The translations under genes were made by a program, and so were the position numbers. A stretch of 64,000 nucleotides of DNA from Latrodectus hesperus (taxonomy: Eukaryota > Arthropoda > Arachnida > Araneae > Theridiidae). Position 1 is the first letter of the stretch. Every line of letters begins with the position of its first letter. Under the pieces are notes generated by a model. It was not told the origin of the DNA. It was given only the letters and a program-made list of their open reading frames with translations, and did not search any database. Below are positions 26,851-41,376 of the stretch, piece by piece. Location: positions 396,501-460,500 of the forward strand of contig JAJQOW010000021.1 of assembly GCA_037975125.1 (NCBI GenBank). The letters run 5' to 3'.

Positions 26851-28580
26851 TTTAAAACATATTTAGTTTTTTAGGCAATCCCCAGCGCGGTGTCAAAACA
26901 AATAACTTTTTTTTTGTATGTATCCAAAAGACATTTTGGACAAACAGCATCGCTAAATGTTTATTACGCACATGTGAAAAGATGCGTTTACAATTACATA
27001 GTATACAAAGCAAATTATTAAGCAAACTAAAATACTTAAGTTGAGATTTAACTCTCATAAATCAAAATAACTTACATGAAGCTAAAATAATTAATATATC
27101 CGTAACATTAATTTATCATTGTAATTTTGAATTAACATTATTTTATCATTTCTTATTATTTTAATGACAAAGAAATTAGTTATAATGTGTAGGAAATAAA
27201 TAATAAATAAATTTCACTTAGAAACATTTTCATAAATTTCATTAGATTGCATAAATGAGAAGCATATTAAAATGGAGTAGCGTATAATTCCACAAACTAT
27301 ATTTTTTGTTTTACTGTGTTATTTCGGGTATATGTTTATCCTTTCTTAATCAAACATTTTTCATGTTTAGGTGTAATGAACAAAATTAATTCTTTATTAT
27401 TGACTTAAGAATACTTGGATTATTAAAAGTTGTAAAATAACTAAGAACTGTTTCAAATTCATATAACCTCTTGCAGACAGTCAAAGTATGTATTTTATTA
27501 GAAAATCATTAAGAATCGTAAGGCATGCAATAATCATAGTATTTGTTCCTGGTATTTTCTACTATTTTTAATCATCTGTAGCTATATCAGATAGTTGTCT
27601 ACATCAGATCATCTGTAGCCATTTGATCTTTGATCAAATTTAACTTACATTTAAATCAAAAATGTATGAACAAAAAAAACAATTTTATTAAAAGATAGCA
27701 AAATAACTTTTTTATCGTTATAAGTTATGCAGATGCTTATAAATCACGAGTATATTTGCTATATAATTTCGAGAGTAAATGCTAATTACTTAATAAATAT
27801 TCTTTTTATTTTCGAAAAAAATATCCTTCTCAAAAATTTCTTTTCTGCAAAGTAAAATAAATTATAAGGAAACTAATTGAAGTTGACGTCGTATAACGGA
27901 GCCAGAAAAAAATTGTTAAAACATATCTCGCCAAAATCACCAATAATTGCGGCCAAGAGTAATTTCCTTTAAAACATTTTGTTCAGTTTTATAAAACAGT
28001 TTGTTTTTAACAATGTATTCTTGAAAGGACAATTTTTTTAAAAAACTCAAAGAGAAAAATTGCTAATTAGTTAATACAGAAGCATTTTTTCTTTCGGAAA
28101 TTTATAACTGCTCAAAAGCAACTGCGCAATTGATGTGGAATCATGATTTTAGATAAGAAAGTATACTTTTGAAGCCAAAACTAATTTACTTGTATTTATA
28201 ATGCACTACTCTAATACCAAAACTTCAGTATTTAAATGAACAAAGTTTATTCAAGCAAACGTTCTTAACACTGTAAAGAATCTGTTTTTGTAATGTATGT
28301 TCCTAGAATAATACATGATACTGTAAAGCATGTGAAATTGCGAAGTATAAGCGATTGAAATACATGATCACGGGGCATATAACTAATTCAGTTTGCCATA
28401 GTGCACTATATATTATTTAAATACATTGTAACGTGTAGACACACGAAACTGCATTTTAAATCGCCATTTCTTTCCATTTTTATCTAAAATGCTTCTATTG
28501 TATTACTTCTGTTTATTCTGGGAAAATGCTTATCATTTTCAAGACAAGCAAATAATATTGTACCCTTATTTTAGTTGATA
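26851..28580. other. AT-rich non-genic DNA
   Basis: No gene or repeat family is recognised. Confidence 0.55.
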
Positions 28581-28593
28581 GATAGGCAGTACT

Positions 28594-28880
28594 TTCATTC
28601 ATTCATTGATTGTCGTGTGCCAGCTAGACTGGCAACATGGTATGCGCTGCTCCACTTTTCCAACTGAACCATATTTTGGTTTGAAGTCCGACTTCCTCAG
28701 TACACACATGCCATAGGGACCCGTTTATAGGATAGGCAACCATTCACACCTCATTCATACAAGGAAGGGACAAAGACAGGATAGATAGAGAGAAAGTACA
28801 TCCATGCCCGAACCGGGATTCGAACCCAGGACTTCCTTATCCGTAGTCAGGCACGCTGACCACTAGACAAGTTGGTCAGC
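28594..28880 (-). mobile_element. SINE family A, copy 1
   Basis: On the minus strand a tRNA-like head holds an A box near TAGTGGTCAGCGTG and a perfect B box GGGTTCGAATCCC. A body follows (CGGGCATGGATGT, CTATAAACGGGTCCC) and a tail of ATGA repeats. Flanking 13-bp duplications GATAGGCAGTACT (28581-28593) and GATAGGAAGTACT (28881-28893) differ at one base. The RNA would be copied by polymerase III and inserted by LINE machinery in trans. Confidence 0.9.
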
Positions 28881-29189
28881 GATAGGAAGTACTAGAGGCA
28901 TTAATACCATGTGACAGATGTCTAACGACTGACGTTTATTAATGGTTATTTGAACATCTGCTGCGTATTCATTCTGTTTACATATTATTCCCCCTTCCTT
29001 AAGTTAAAAAAAAAATGACGTAAAACACGAGAATAATCAAACCTTGCAACAAAAAAATTCGAAAAGTATCAAAAATTCAAATTTGGAACACAGCAAAGGG
29101 AAAACTGGCAACACTATAATTAAAACAAAGCACACCAAATTTAGCGAGAAATCTCTGTAGGGGGAATATATCATGCTTAAATTATAATG

Positions 29190-29190
<1 letters not shown>

Positions 29191-29250
<60 letters not shown>
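29191..29250. repeat. (TA)n microsatellite
   Basis: This is a pure TA run of about 30 units. Confidence 0.97.
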
Positions 29251-29255
<5 letters not shown>

Positions 29256-29747
29256 GTGTATAATGTTTATATATATTATAATTTTTTTATTTTAGAATGT
29301 TACGTTTTTCCTTTATGTATGATCAGTGTTACTCTATTGATACTTTTTTCCAATACCCGATTTATATATAACTTTAAAATATTTTTATGTTATGTCCAAG
29401 GAACTAAAAATTTCGGTATAATAATGGCCAACTGAAACGGAAAAGATTTTAAAAACTTGATAAATATTTACTTCGAATTATTATTATTATTGGTAATTTT
29501 CAGAAATAGAAAATACACTCATTTCAACAACAACCATTTCAGACATGTATGCGTAATTAATACTCTTAGCTTCAAGTTACACTTTTTCGAACATGCCCGA
29601 TTTACTAACCTATTAATTCACTCACTATTCTTAATTTTAACAATGTATACAAAGTTATAGTATACTCTGCCATAATTCCTGAAGCAATTTCCAGAAACCA
29701 ATTCACTGTTTCAGTTATTATAAGGTATCGTTGTAGACGATGATTTA

Positions 29748-31148
29748 CACTGCTGGCCACCGTAAATGCTATACCCTGAATAAAGTATGCAAATAACATG
29801 AAATTTACAACATGCATTGGCGGAGGTGAGCTATGCAAATAATTAAAATTTCAGCGCAGACGCATATCACACACGCCTGTGGCACCACTTCAAAGTACTA
29901 TTTAAGGCTTCGAGATTTCAACGACTTCAAGTTCGGCAATTGTGTTTTTCTTGTGTTTTTTTTTACACAATCAATTATGCCTTATAGAAAACAGCAATCA
30001 TTTTTTGATCAAATATCCGAGTTCGACACAGGAAGGATAGTGGCCCTCCAAGATTGGAGATCTTTTATCGAAATCGGTAATCGTATTGGACGAAACCAAA
30101 CAACTGTAATGCGGATATGTGATCATAGAATACAAGAAGGTACGATGGATCAATGTGTGCGTTTGATCTCATCCACCTCAGTGCACCACTTCACGTGATG
30201 ACAAGCAAATTGTGTGCATGGCAGTGACGGATCGCTCAGCCACATCGCGAACCATACCACAGCACATTCAGTCTGAGGCGCATCATCCAGTGTCTGCGCA
30301 AACCATTCGACGCCATTTAAAGCAGAGTAGTTTGTCCACAAGACGTTCATTGCTTCATCTACCCTTGATGCCGAACCACAGACGTCTCCGCCGCTAATGC
30401 TGCGATGAAAGAAGAATGTGGGCAGCAGAATGGAGTGAAATTGTCTTTATTGAAGAGTCACGCTTCTGTCTGCAACACCACGATGGTCGCATTCGAGTCT
30501 GGAGACACCATAGAGAGAGGATGCTAACCAGCTACGTTATGAACCGCTACACTGGTCCTGCACTGGGTATCATGGTATGGGGCGGTATTGGATATCACTC
30601 TCTCACTCTTCTACTACGCATTGCCGGTACTTTAAAAAGCCAGCGCTACACCACCAATGTGATGGAGACAGTTACCTTCAGGGCTTGCCCACAGCCATAA
30701 TTCAAGAGGATAATGTATGACTACACCTGACACGTATTGTTCAAGGGTTTTTCGTTGATCCTCAGATTGAATTGCTACCCTGACCGACTCGCTCTCCGGA
30801 TCTTTCACCAATGGAAAACACGTAGTCCATGGTTGCTCAACGATTGACCCAGATTACACCTCCATCTGCCACACCAGATCAACTTTGGCTACGTGTGGAA
30901 ACTGCTAGGTCTGCTGTATCCCAAGAACACATCCAAAGTCTGTTTGAATTAATGCCGAGGTCTGTGGCAACGGTGATATCTAACAATGGCGGCTACTCTG
31001 GTAATTGATTTTGGCAGGAACCACACGTCACAGAAGACTATAAATATAATTATTTTATATTTGATCAACATGTTATCGACAGACAAAATAAATTTAGTTA
31101 TGATATCTCTTGTCTTTCTTGGCGTTGCAATTTCGGTGGCCAGCAGTG
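29748..31148 (+). mobile_element. Tc1-like transposon, full length but dead
   Basis: The left end CACTGCTGGCCACCGTAAAT and the complement of the right end CACTGCTGGCCACCGAAATT form inverted repeats of about 28 bp. TA flanks both ends (29746-29747 and 31149-31150). The 1401-bp length is normal for Tc1. This family is distinct from the element at 16125, since both ends and protein differ. Confidence 0.9.
29977..30990 (+). pseudogene. Tc1-like DD34E transposase, inactivated
   Basis: The start MPYRKQQSFFDQISEFDTGR leads into the first helix-turn-helix (RIGRNQTTVMRI). A frameshift at about 30170 moves to a frame with TDRSATSRTIPQH and VSAQTIRRHLKQ. A stop at 30396 follows, then VFIEESRFCLQHHDGRIRVW, where the usual Asp of FSDESRF is Glu, so the first catalytic residue is lost. 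The second Asp persists in QEDNV near 30710, and RSPDLSPMEN keeps the catalytic Glu near 30805. Several stops lie between. Confidence 0.88.
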
Positions 31149-31422
31149 TATTTACAATCACAATAATTTAATATTTTTCAAACATTATTAATTCAATATA
31201 TTTTTGGTATTAAAACATTTACACAGAACTTGTAAAAATGTGAAATATTTTTTTTTTTACATTTTGTATTTATATTTTCATTTTTTAAATATCGGGAAGT
31301 TCCTATATTTTAGTTTATAGCCAACCGGTTTAGATTGTAATCAAGAAGAACTTTACCAAACTTACAAAATAATTCCCTCTTTTGTGTATGCGGTTATTAA
31401 TCACTTGTGAATTAGATTACTA

Positions 31423-31918
31423 CAGGGTGTCCAGAAAAGGACTCCCTGATTTCAAAATTAAATATCTCGAAAACAAAGATAGATAGAGGAATGCAGTAAA
31501 AGGTATGTTTATTGTGAAAGCTGTAAGAATTTTATACAACAATTTGAAATAATAGTTACAAAAGCTACTAACAGATGGCGTTGTACGCTGTACAGCTCAA
31601 ATCAGCATACATAAATGAAAATCGTATAAAAACATTCTTTGCAAAAAAATCACATCACAATGTTTTCAACGCCTACCTCCTTTCACGCTTCAATAGTGGT
31701 ACGGATCGCTCTGGGCTTCGGATCACTATTTATAATAAACATTACGTATGGCGATTTCAGCGCCATCTGTTAGCAGCTTTTGTAACTAATATTTCAAACT
31801 GATGTATTAAGTTCTTACAGTTTTTACTATAAACATACCGTTTACTGCATTCCTCTATCGATCTTCGTTTTCGAGATATTTAATTTTGAAATCAGGGAGT
31901 CCTTTTCTGAACACCCTG
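31423..31918. mobile_element. 496-bp MITE with long inverted repeats
   Basis: The ends read CAGGGTGTCCAGAAAAGGAC and CAGGGTGTTCAGAAAAGGAC in opposite orientation, and the match extends for about 190 bp, for example AGATGGCG inside one arm and CGCCATCT inside the other. TA flanks both ends (31421-31422 and 31919-31920). There is no coding remnant. The CAGGGTG start is shared with the 770-bp element at 19546, which suggests related transposases. Confidence 0.88.
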
Positions 31919-31920
31919 TA

Positions 31921-33796
<1,876 letters not shown>

Positions 33797-33988
33797 AGAT
33801 AAAACATGAATATATTAAAATTAGATTGTTTCTACCTAGTTTGAATATTTTTCCTATTTATGCCGGCCAATCTTTCTTTAGCTGCTCTTGCGCCAGCTAG
33901 ATAGTTAGATTTCTTGCAATATTTATGTATTTAATATTTAAGTATTGTATTTTCATTATTGTTTTCATTACTTTAACGTATATATTTT

Positions 33989-34836
<848 letters not shown>

Positions 34837-36469
34837 ATAAATTTTTCAGCAATCTCCTGTGTTCAATAAGATTTATTGCAACACCATTTTTATAGATAAA
34901 TAAATCTTCTCTAGATCATATTTTGAGAAATAAAAATGAGGTTTATTCGATGCATGTCTGATAAGTATGATGTAAATTAGAGGAAAAATGCCACGGATTA
35001 ATTATCGTCCCTCTCCATATTATTACGAGGTTCTGACAGTCCACTTTTTTAAACAAAAGTTAGGGAATATTGGAACTAAAGATTTCAAATTTTTGATTCA
35101 TTAGTGCAATGACGGGTCTTAATTGAGTTGAAATTTTTACAAAAATTGGAGGTATTTTCACTTTAATTTTCTTCATTAGACAGAAAAGAAAGATAAATAT
35201 ATCGCTTCTCAAAGTTATTTATATATCTTTAATTAGAATTAATCATCCTTATGAAAGAGAGAGTAACTAATCACACAAAAGAAAATTCCTTTAAACTCAT
35301 CTTCTTCATAAAATAATAATATTCGTAAAGAATTAATTAAACATTCTTTGATAAAGTTCGATAATTATCAGAAAAACTTTCAAAGTTTGCTTGAATTCAA
35401 AGAAAAATGAAGTTGTTGATGTATATGAAGAGACTTGGTACAAATATTTGTCCAAATTTAGCATGTAAAATTTTGAATTAATAAACCCTTAATTTTAAAT
35501 TAATACCGAATGTGTTAAAGGTATGATTATTTAACTATACAGTGCTTTGAAATTTGGAATATTCATTGTAAAAAATCTCCAGAATATTTATTTAACATTG
35601 AGTTTTTTTAATACCATTAACAAGAATCGTGTTCCTCAATTGTTTGCTATATATGTTTTGAAATATTAATTTAACATTATAGTGATTGAATTAAATTGCA
35701 TTAATTTTTAAATTAAACTCTTAAATTAGAGCTAGTAAAGTATATCCTCTTATTCGGCAACTTTTGCGAATTTATCTCGTCACCAAGCAATTCTAACGCT
35801 GTTGGCATTTAAGGAAATCATACATGAGATGCAAAGATGACTTAAAATACGAGAAAAAAATCGAACAAAAATTCAAAACATCTAACAATAACAATAAAAA
35901 ATCCAAAAAGCAACGAAAACTCAATTTGCAAAAACTAAAGGAAAAGCCGGTAACGCTAAACGAAATAAAAGACGCCAAATTTGATGAGAAAACTCTTGAG
36001 GGGCTATATCATAGTTATACTCTTAAATTTTGATATTTTATTTTCTAACTGTCTGTTCTTGCCGACAATATAGGTGGTTAGCAAAGTAATAATTTTAGAT
36101 TCAGAAAGAATCCTTTATTTGTGTAGGGTAGAATCGATTTTGTCATTTAATGAAGCTTGGACAAGGAATAGATTCTTATTATTGATGAATTGTGTTTATT
36201 TGACCATTGTATCATTCTTCATGGAGATATTGCGAAAGTCCTGGGGGAGATGCTGTTGGAGGATATCTGGGTAAAAGTAAATATTATGGTCACAACCTCG
36301 CCAATTGGTGAAAACATTTTCACCAAGCGGAGGAGACATATGTATTGGAATTTTATTAGCAACCCATAATGATCACCAATTGAATCCGGTAAAAGCCTTT
36401 GGCGAAAAGTGATCGTAATATTTAGTTTAACTGATATCTGTTCTGAATTTTCCGTCGTTAAGGAATTTC
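34837..36469. other. Mostly AT-rich DNA with one Lys-rich short ORF
   Basis: A 69-codon plus-strand frame at 35824-36033 is Lys/Asn-rich (e.g. NNNNKKSKKQRKLNLQKLKE) and ends LYHSYTLKF. A different frame is open just before it (HQAILTLLAFKEIIHEMQR). Together they look slightly more protein-like than the surroundings, but I recognise no domain and see no clear splice sites. It may be a frameshifted fossil or chance. Confidence 0.3.
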
Positions 36470-37650
36470 TATAATATACTCTAACGGTTTAACTACATAA
36501 ATATGAAGAGACTGTGCTGGCCAAGGTAAATGATTAACTTCATACACTTGCACATTAAATCATGATTAAACAAATCCCGCTGCATGCATTGGTGTCTCAT
36601 TCTGGAAAATTCCATCTCTTGCAGGATACAAATTTTGAATCAAAGAGTTGAACTGGTTTGCAAAAGTTTTTCTATATTTCTTCCCTAAAATGTTTTCCTA
36701 TTAGGGTTATAATTGCTCCATAAAAAATGAAGACGCTGCTGAACATATCATAACATATACCCCTCTATGCTTGACAATTGAAGGGAGACAATCACGATCA
36801 TATTCCTTTGAAGGTATCTTTCAAACGTGCACTTCTAATGTTCCAGAGATGAGTGTGAAAAAACGTTTTGTCATACAACATTGCTTTTTCCGATTTATCA
36901 ATCTCAACTGGGTTTCTTAAGTATGACTTTACGATAAATGAGACGCTTGGCATTAACGACAGTAACAAGTAGCTAGAAGATCCACGGTGACCTGGTTAGT
37001 TAATGCGTCGTTCCCATTATCAAAAGGTAGTGAGTTGGAAACCCGGCGTAATCGAAGATCCGCCGTATTAGCTAAAAATGGCTGGGGCTTTTAAGTATGC
37101 TGCAGTCGCAATGTCCTTCGAGTTAAATGATACCTCTAGGGGTAATAGGCCAAATATTGGGTGTTTTCTGCTTGGTCCCTGCTTCAAAATCTAAAAATAT
37201 CAACCTGGTTGCTTCTGTCTAGCTTGTAGAGTTCAACTCCATGCTAGGTACCAGGAAGCAAGCTGGTGCAACAGCAACAATAGCTAGAAAATTTATGTTC
37301 TGTTTATGATATATCCTTCTAACTGCAATCATTGACACTGAAGTTTCCAAGCACTGGTCGAGCTCTGTGGTCACGTGCTACATTTGCGTACTTGATAGAC
37401 AATCCGCTTCCATACCCGTCGGTCTTTTTTCAGTGAGCATCTCTTTGTGTCCGTTTTGCTTAGATAAGCTCGTCTTTCTATTCTGTATGCGCGCGGTCAA
37501 ACTTTAGACGTCGTACCTCTGGAAACATCTAAAAGTTGACAAATTTCGGTCACACTCGTTCGAGATTGGCCGGTCGCTACAACTTGGCCTTTTTTAAAAA
37601 TCTGAAAGGTACGATTTTTTTTCGTTTTTGAAAAAATTTCAAAACTTACA
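36470..37650 (-). pseudogene. Tc1-like transposase pseudogene, split by a SINE
   Basis: The minus strand from 37600 reads GQSRTSVTEICQLLDVSRGT, a first helix-turn-helix, then ERRAYLSKTDTKRCSLKKDR and VWKRIV, the second unit. After the SINE, the catalytic half has KHRGVYVMIW, then AIFQNETPMHAAG in the position of the second Asp motif and HLPWPAQSLHIYVVKPLEYI in place of the usual SPDLN-IEPLW motif. Many stops and frameshifts are present and the key Asp residues are changed. Its ends are not defined. Confidence 0.78.
36979..37280 (+). mobile_element. SINE family C, copy 1, inserted into a transposon
   Basis: A degraded tRNA-like head (GGTGACCTGGTTAGTTAATG; B box decayed to GAGTTGGAAACCC) leads to a body with GGTACCAGGAAGCAAGCTGG and a GCAACAGCAACAA tail. 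The 9-bp direct repeat TAGCTAGAA at 36970-36978 and 37281-37289 is the target duplication. The insertion lies inside the Tc1-like pseudogene, so it is younger than that element. Confidence 0.85.
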
Positions 37651-38360
37651 GAACTTCAACAAGGCTGACATATGCTACAAGAAAAAAAAATTGACAGCCA
37701 TTATCGTATTTTAATGCTTACGAAGCGCATTCATAAATGTCCTTTTTATTCACAGAAGTTTATATTATTTTGATAACCATTTGTAATTCTACAGAAATTT
37801 CTATGATTTAATGTCAGAAAGCTTTTTCATGAAGAATGAAATATTTCATGACCAAAATAAAAGCATGAATGAATGATGTGCCAAGTTGGTTAAAAAATAA
37901 AGTAAATTATTGAGCGTAAAAATGAGAAAATTTAATGTGAATAGTAAAAGAATATACCTCATGCGACTTGCATTAAAGACAAGAAAAACTTGAATCTCTT
38001 ATTCTACGAAGGTTTTTTTTTATTTGTTCTTAGGACGAATCTTTCAAATATTGAACTTGTGTAAAATCGTATTAGAAATGGTAGCATAACTCTATCAAAA
38101 ATTGATAATCTCGGACTCATATCTGCTTCAGTTATAAAGCAGAATTTATGTATTGCGTCTCCGTTTCTTACCTGCATTCTGTTACGCAGGTGCAAGGGAA
38201 TTTCCCGCATTTCAGTCAGTTAAGACAAAAATAAATTTCTTCTTATTTTTGTTGTTGTTCTCGTGTCCACGGATCCAGCAAAAAAAAAGAAAGTAAAAAC
38301 CACCGAATGGGCCAACAACAAATACTACATTATCCGCAGAAAAGAAATATTTTAATATGT
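37651..38360. other. Unassigned DNA with a short GTT-repeat trace
   Basis: No gene is seen. TTGTTGTTGTTCTCGTGTCC near 38248 resembles the complement of a SINE A 3' end and may be a very short truncated insertion. Confidence 0.4.
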
Positions 38361-38742
38361 TGTTGCTGTTGTTGCTTATGACACTTGAACAAGCCAAGCT
38401 CGCTATGCCTTTGGCAGTGCGAATTAAGTCAATAGAGAGCGTCTTTCGTTTGGATCAGAGCACCACTAAGCTGAAAGTATGCCTTTGCTCTTTTTAAGAT
38501 GCCTCGTCATTTTGAGCCACGGTCAGGTGACGAGGCCACACCTGAGCTGGCACCCTCCTCTCCACTTCCACCCCACACCAGCGGAAGGACTTTGGACACG
38601 TCCCCAACCCATGGAGCTCCAGCAACTCAGTGAAGGAGAGTACACCGTGGTCACCCTCCCAACCTCTGCCAGCGGCAAATGATGCTTCACTATGCTGAAC
38701 TTAAGGAAAGCGGCGTGAAGCTACTGAGCCACTGGAGCTCCT
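38361..38742 (-). repeat. GC-rich SINE-like repeat, family D
   Basis: On the minus strand it starts GGAGCTCCAGTGGCTCAGTA, which resembles a tRNA A box, and ends in a (CAA/CAG)n tail, the complement of TTGTTGCTGTTGTTGC at 38361-38376. The plus strand can be read as MPRHFEPRSGDEATPELA. From memory, openings of this kind recur among hypothetical proteins in orb-weaver annotation, which suggests a widespread repeat misread as genes. The 38479-38682 frame is therefore not a gene. Confidence 0.6.
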
Positions 38743-41326
38743 TAAAAAATCTTCTGACTTTGAAATTGAAGTCAATACACAGTTTTAAAAATGATATTGA
38801 CTTCAAGTTACATGTTACTTACTCTCAGCTGAAAGGAATTTTATGATCAACAAAGTAGATAATTTTTTGTCAGTCTCACTTTTTACTCAGTATTCGCATT
38901 GCCTCCCTAACTTAAAATTCTTTGAAACTATTGCATAATTTAATTTTTCCCCATAAGAATACTATTTTCAGTTTTCCCATTTCTTGTCGGTCGACACATG
39001 AATGCAGTCCACTATCTTGAAGAAAAAATTCTCCTTGATGACAATATGAGAGTGATGTTTGAATACACTACAATAATTTTCAAATTTTTAACTATCAACT
39101 ACAGGGTGTCAATTTTAAAAGTCATAGTTTTTTCCATTCCTATTATAGCATTCTTTATTTAAATTCAATCAAACTTATCAGCGTATTTTGTTGGTACAGA
39201 TCGTACAGAAAAAGCGATGAAAAATTTATTTCACTTTATTTGTTAGTCTATTGGGACAGTTTCCATAAAATAAATTTTTACAATTTAGAGCTTTATTATT
39301 AAGATTATTATATTTAAGATATACATTAACAATCTTTATAATGTTCAAAAATTAAATAATGAAATCTATAAATAATTTATTATAAAAAAATAATGGATGT
39401 TTTTAATATTATTAAAATTAAAAGGGTAAAAATAATAATTTTTATGAAATTTTCAATCTGTATAAAGAGATATGGAAATAAAAATCATTATAATAAGTTA
39501 TTTACAAATACTTTAATTGTTATTTTTTATTTGAAGGATTTCTTATCATTAATGAATGACCTATGAAAAAGTTTCATTGACAAATACAAAAATAATTGAG
39601 AAAGAGATTGTTTAATTTTTAATTATAAAAATTTCAACAATTAATTTTTTTTCAAAATGTAATTTTATAAATTAATATTATCTTTAAACTAATTGAGAAA
39701 CTTTGAGAATATTATTTTTGCTCTTAGAAAAACATTCAGAAAAAATACTATTCTGTCTGTTATAGAAGAACTAGAATTCGAATACATCAATAATAAAAAA
39801 AAAGCTTCAAATGAGCTGCAACTGCAAAGTATTCCAATATATTTTTTGAGAAACTCCGCCTTCTTTTATTTAATAAAACATACAATTCAATCATGAAACT
39901 ATTATTAAATTTCCCTATAAAAACTGAATATAAATCTATTTATACAATAAAAGTTAACGACGACAACATCAACTTCAGAGAGGTTTTTTTCTTCCTTTTT
40001 TCTGTGTATTGCCTGTTATCAAGAAAACAAATTCTAAATCAGTTTTGGCCGATAACCAAAATAAGAAAAAATCTTTTGCAAGAATGAAATAAAATAAGAT
40101 TATAAATTGCTTCCTCATGAGTGTAATATATCCGGCAGTATCCGGACAGGGTGAGTGAAAAAATCCAATATCACTCTATGCTAAACAGAACTCGCAGATC
40201 AGAAGAGCATCATCACCGGGAAGCCGGATAACAAAAGAATTTTTCCCCATATATTATTTTTTATTAATGCAAGAGTATATTTTCCACGCCGAAAATATTT
40301 GATATTTTTTACTCGACTCATACGATAAGAAAAAAGTCAAATAAGAAAGGTTAAAAAAATGAAATTCGTTACCGCAAGGCAAGCTTTTTTTCTGAAATAA
40401 TTCATTGTGAGAGAAATACTCTTGGCTACCGCCAACCAACGCCAAGATCTCCTTTTCGCATAATCGGATTACAGCCTCTGTGCTATCGATACAGAGGGTT
40501 AAGAGAAGGGTGGCCTGTGTTTTCCTTTTGCCACGGTTACGGGGTTTAACCCTTTGCTCCGTATTGACTCCTCGTCTATTCTCTCTTCTCTTTGTTTACT
40601 CTCTTCCCAGGGTTTCGAGAATTATTCAGTTTTGCTGCTTTTGTTTTTACTTCCTTCCCTGGCCTTACTCTCACTTTAGTTTGAAAACTATTTCAAAAAT
40701 TTGCATAAGAAATTACGCCTTCCGCTTTTCCGTCTGAGTTTTTCAGCTTTTCCATAGAGAGAACGTCAAATCAGTTGCTATTATTTGAAGATTTGAGAAC
40801 TAGAAAAAAATACATATATTATATACGCCTGTCATATAATATATTAAGGAAAATCAGAAATTTTCACTCCGAAGAAATGGTTTTTACTCAAAATAAGTTT
40901 TGAAAAGTTAAGATTCTCGAGATATTTGTGTTTCTCTAATTTTATAGTTTTTGGCAAACAACAAAAAATCAAGTCAATCATAGATCAAATTCATCGGTGA
41001 ATTTAAATGTTTACAAATTTCAGTATTGAAGTGATTTTTTCTCTAATTAATTTTAGGTAAGGACAAGTTGCTTAGTTATAATATAAAAGATTAATACATG
41101 GATTCGGAAATAGGAATTGCGTAATGAAGTAACCCCGTAATGGTTGTTAGTAATGAAAAAAAAAGATTTCACAAAGTATCCAAAAATTTATATTTTAAAA
41201 ATGCTTACGTATACTTAAGTTTTTTCAGAATATAAAAAAAAACCTTTTATAATATTAAAAACAAGAAATAATTAAAAACTAATTAACTCCAGAAATTTTA
41301 ATGAATTTTATTTAAATAAATCTGTC

Positions 41327-41330
<4 letters not shown>
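38743..41330. other. Non-genic DNA
   Basis: This is AT-rich with a mixed-composition patch at 40440-40740. A lone CAGGGTGTC at 39104-39112 recalls the MITE ends, but no opposing end exists within reach. The open frames here have no domain. Confidence 0.5.

Positions 41331-41376
<46 letters not shown>
41331..41376. repeat. Compound (TA)n(CA)n microsatellite
   Basis: About 17 TA units are followed by six CA units. Confidence 0.97.

Noticed and set aside
28800..28880. Possible functional tRNA gene from the perfect B box
   Set aside because: The acceptor and anticodon stems cannot be closed properly, the sequence continues into a SINE body, and target duplications flank it.
39104..39140. Lone CAGGGTGTC end like the MITEs
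   Set aside because: No opposing end or TA-flanked partner was found, so chance or a tiny remnant cannot be told apart.
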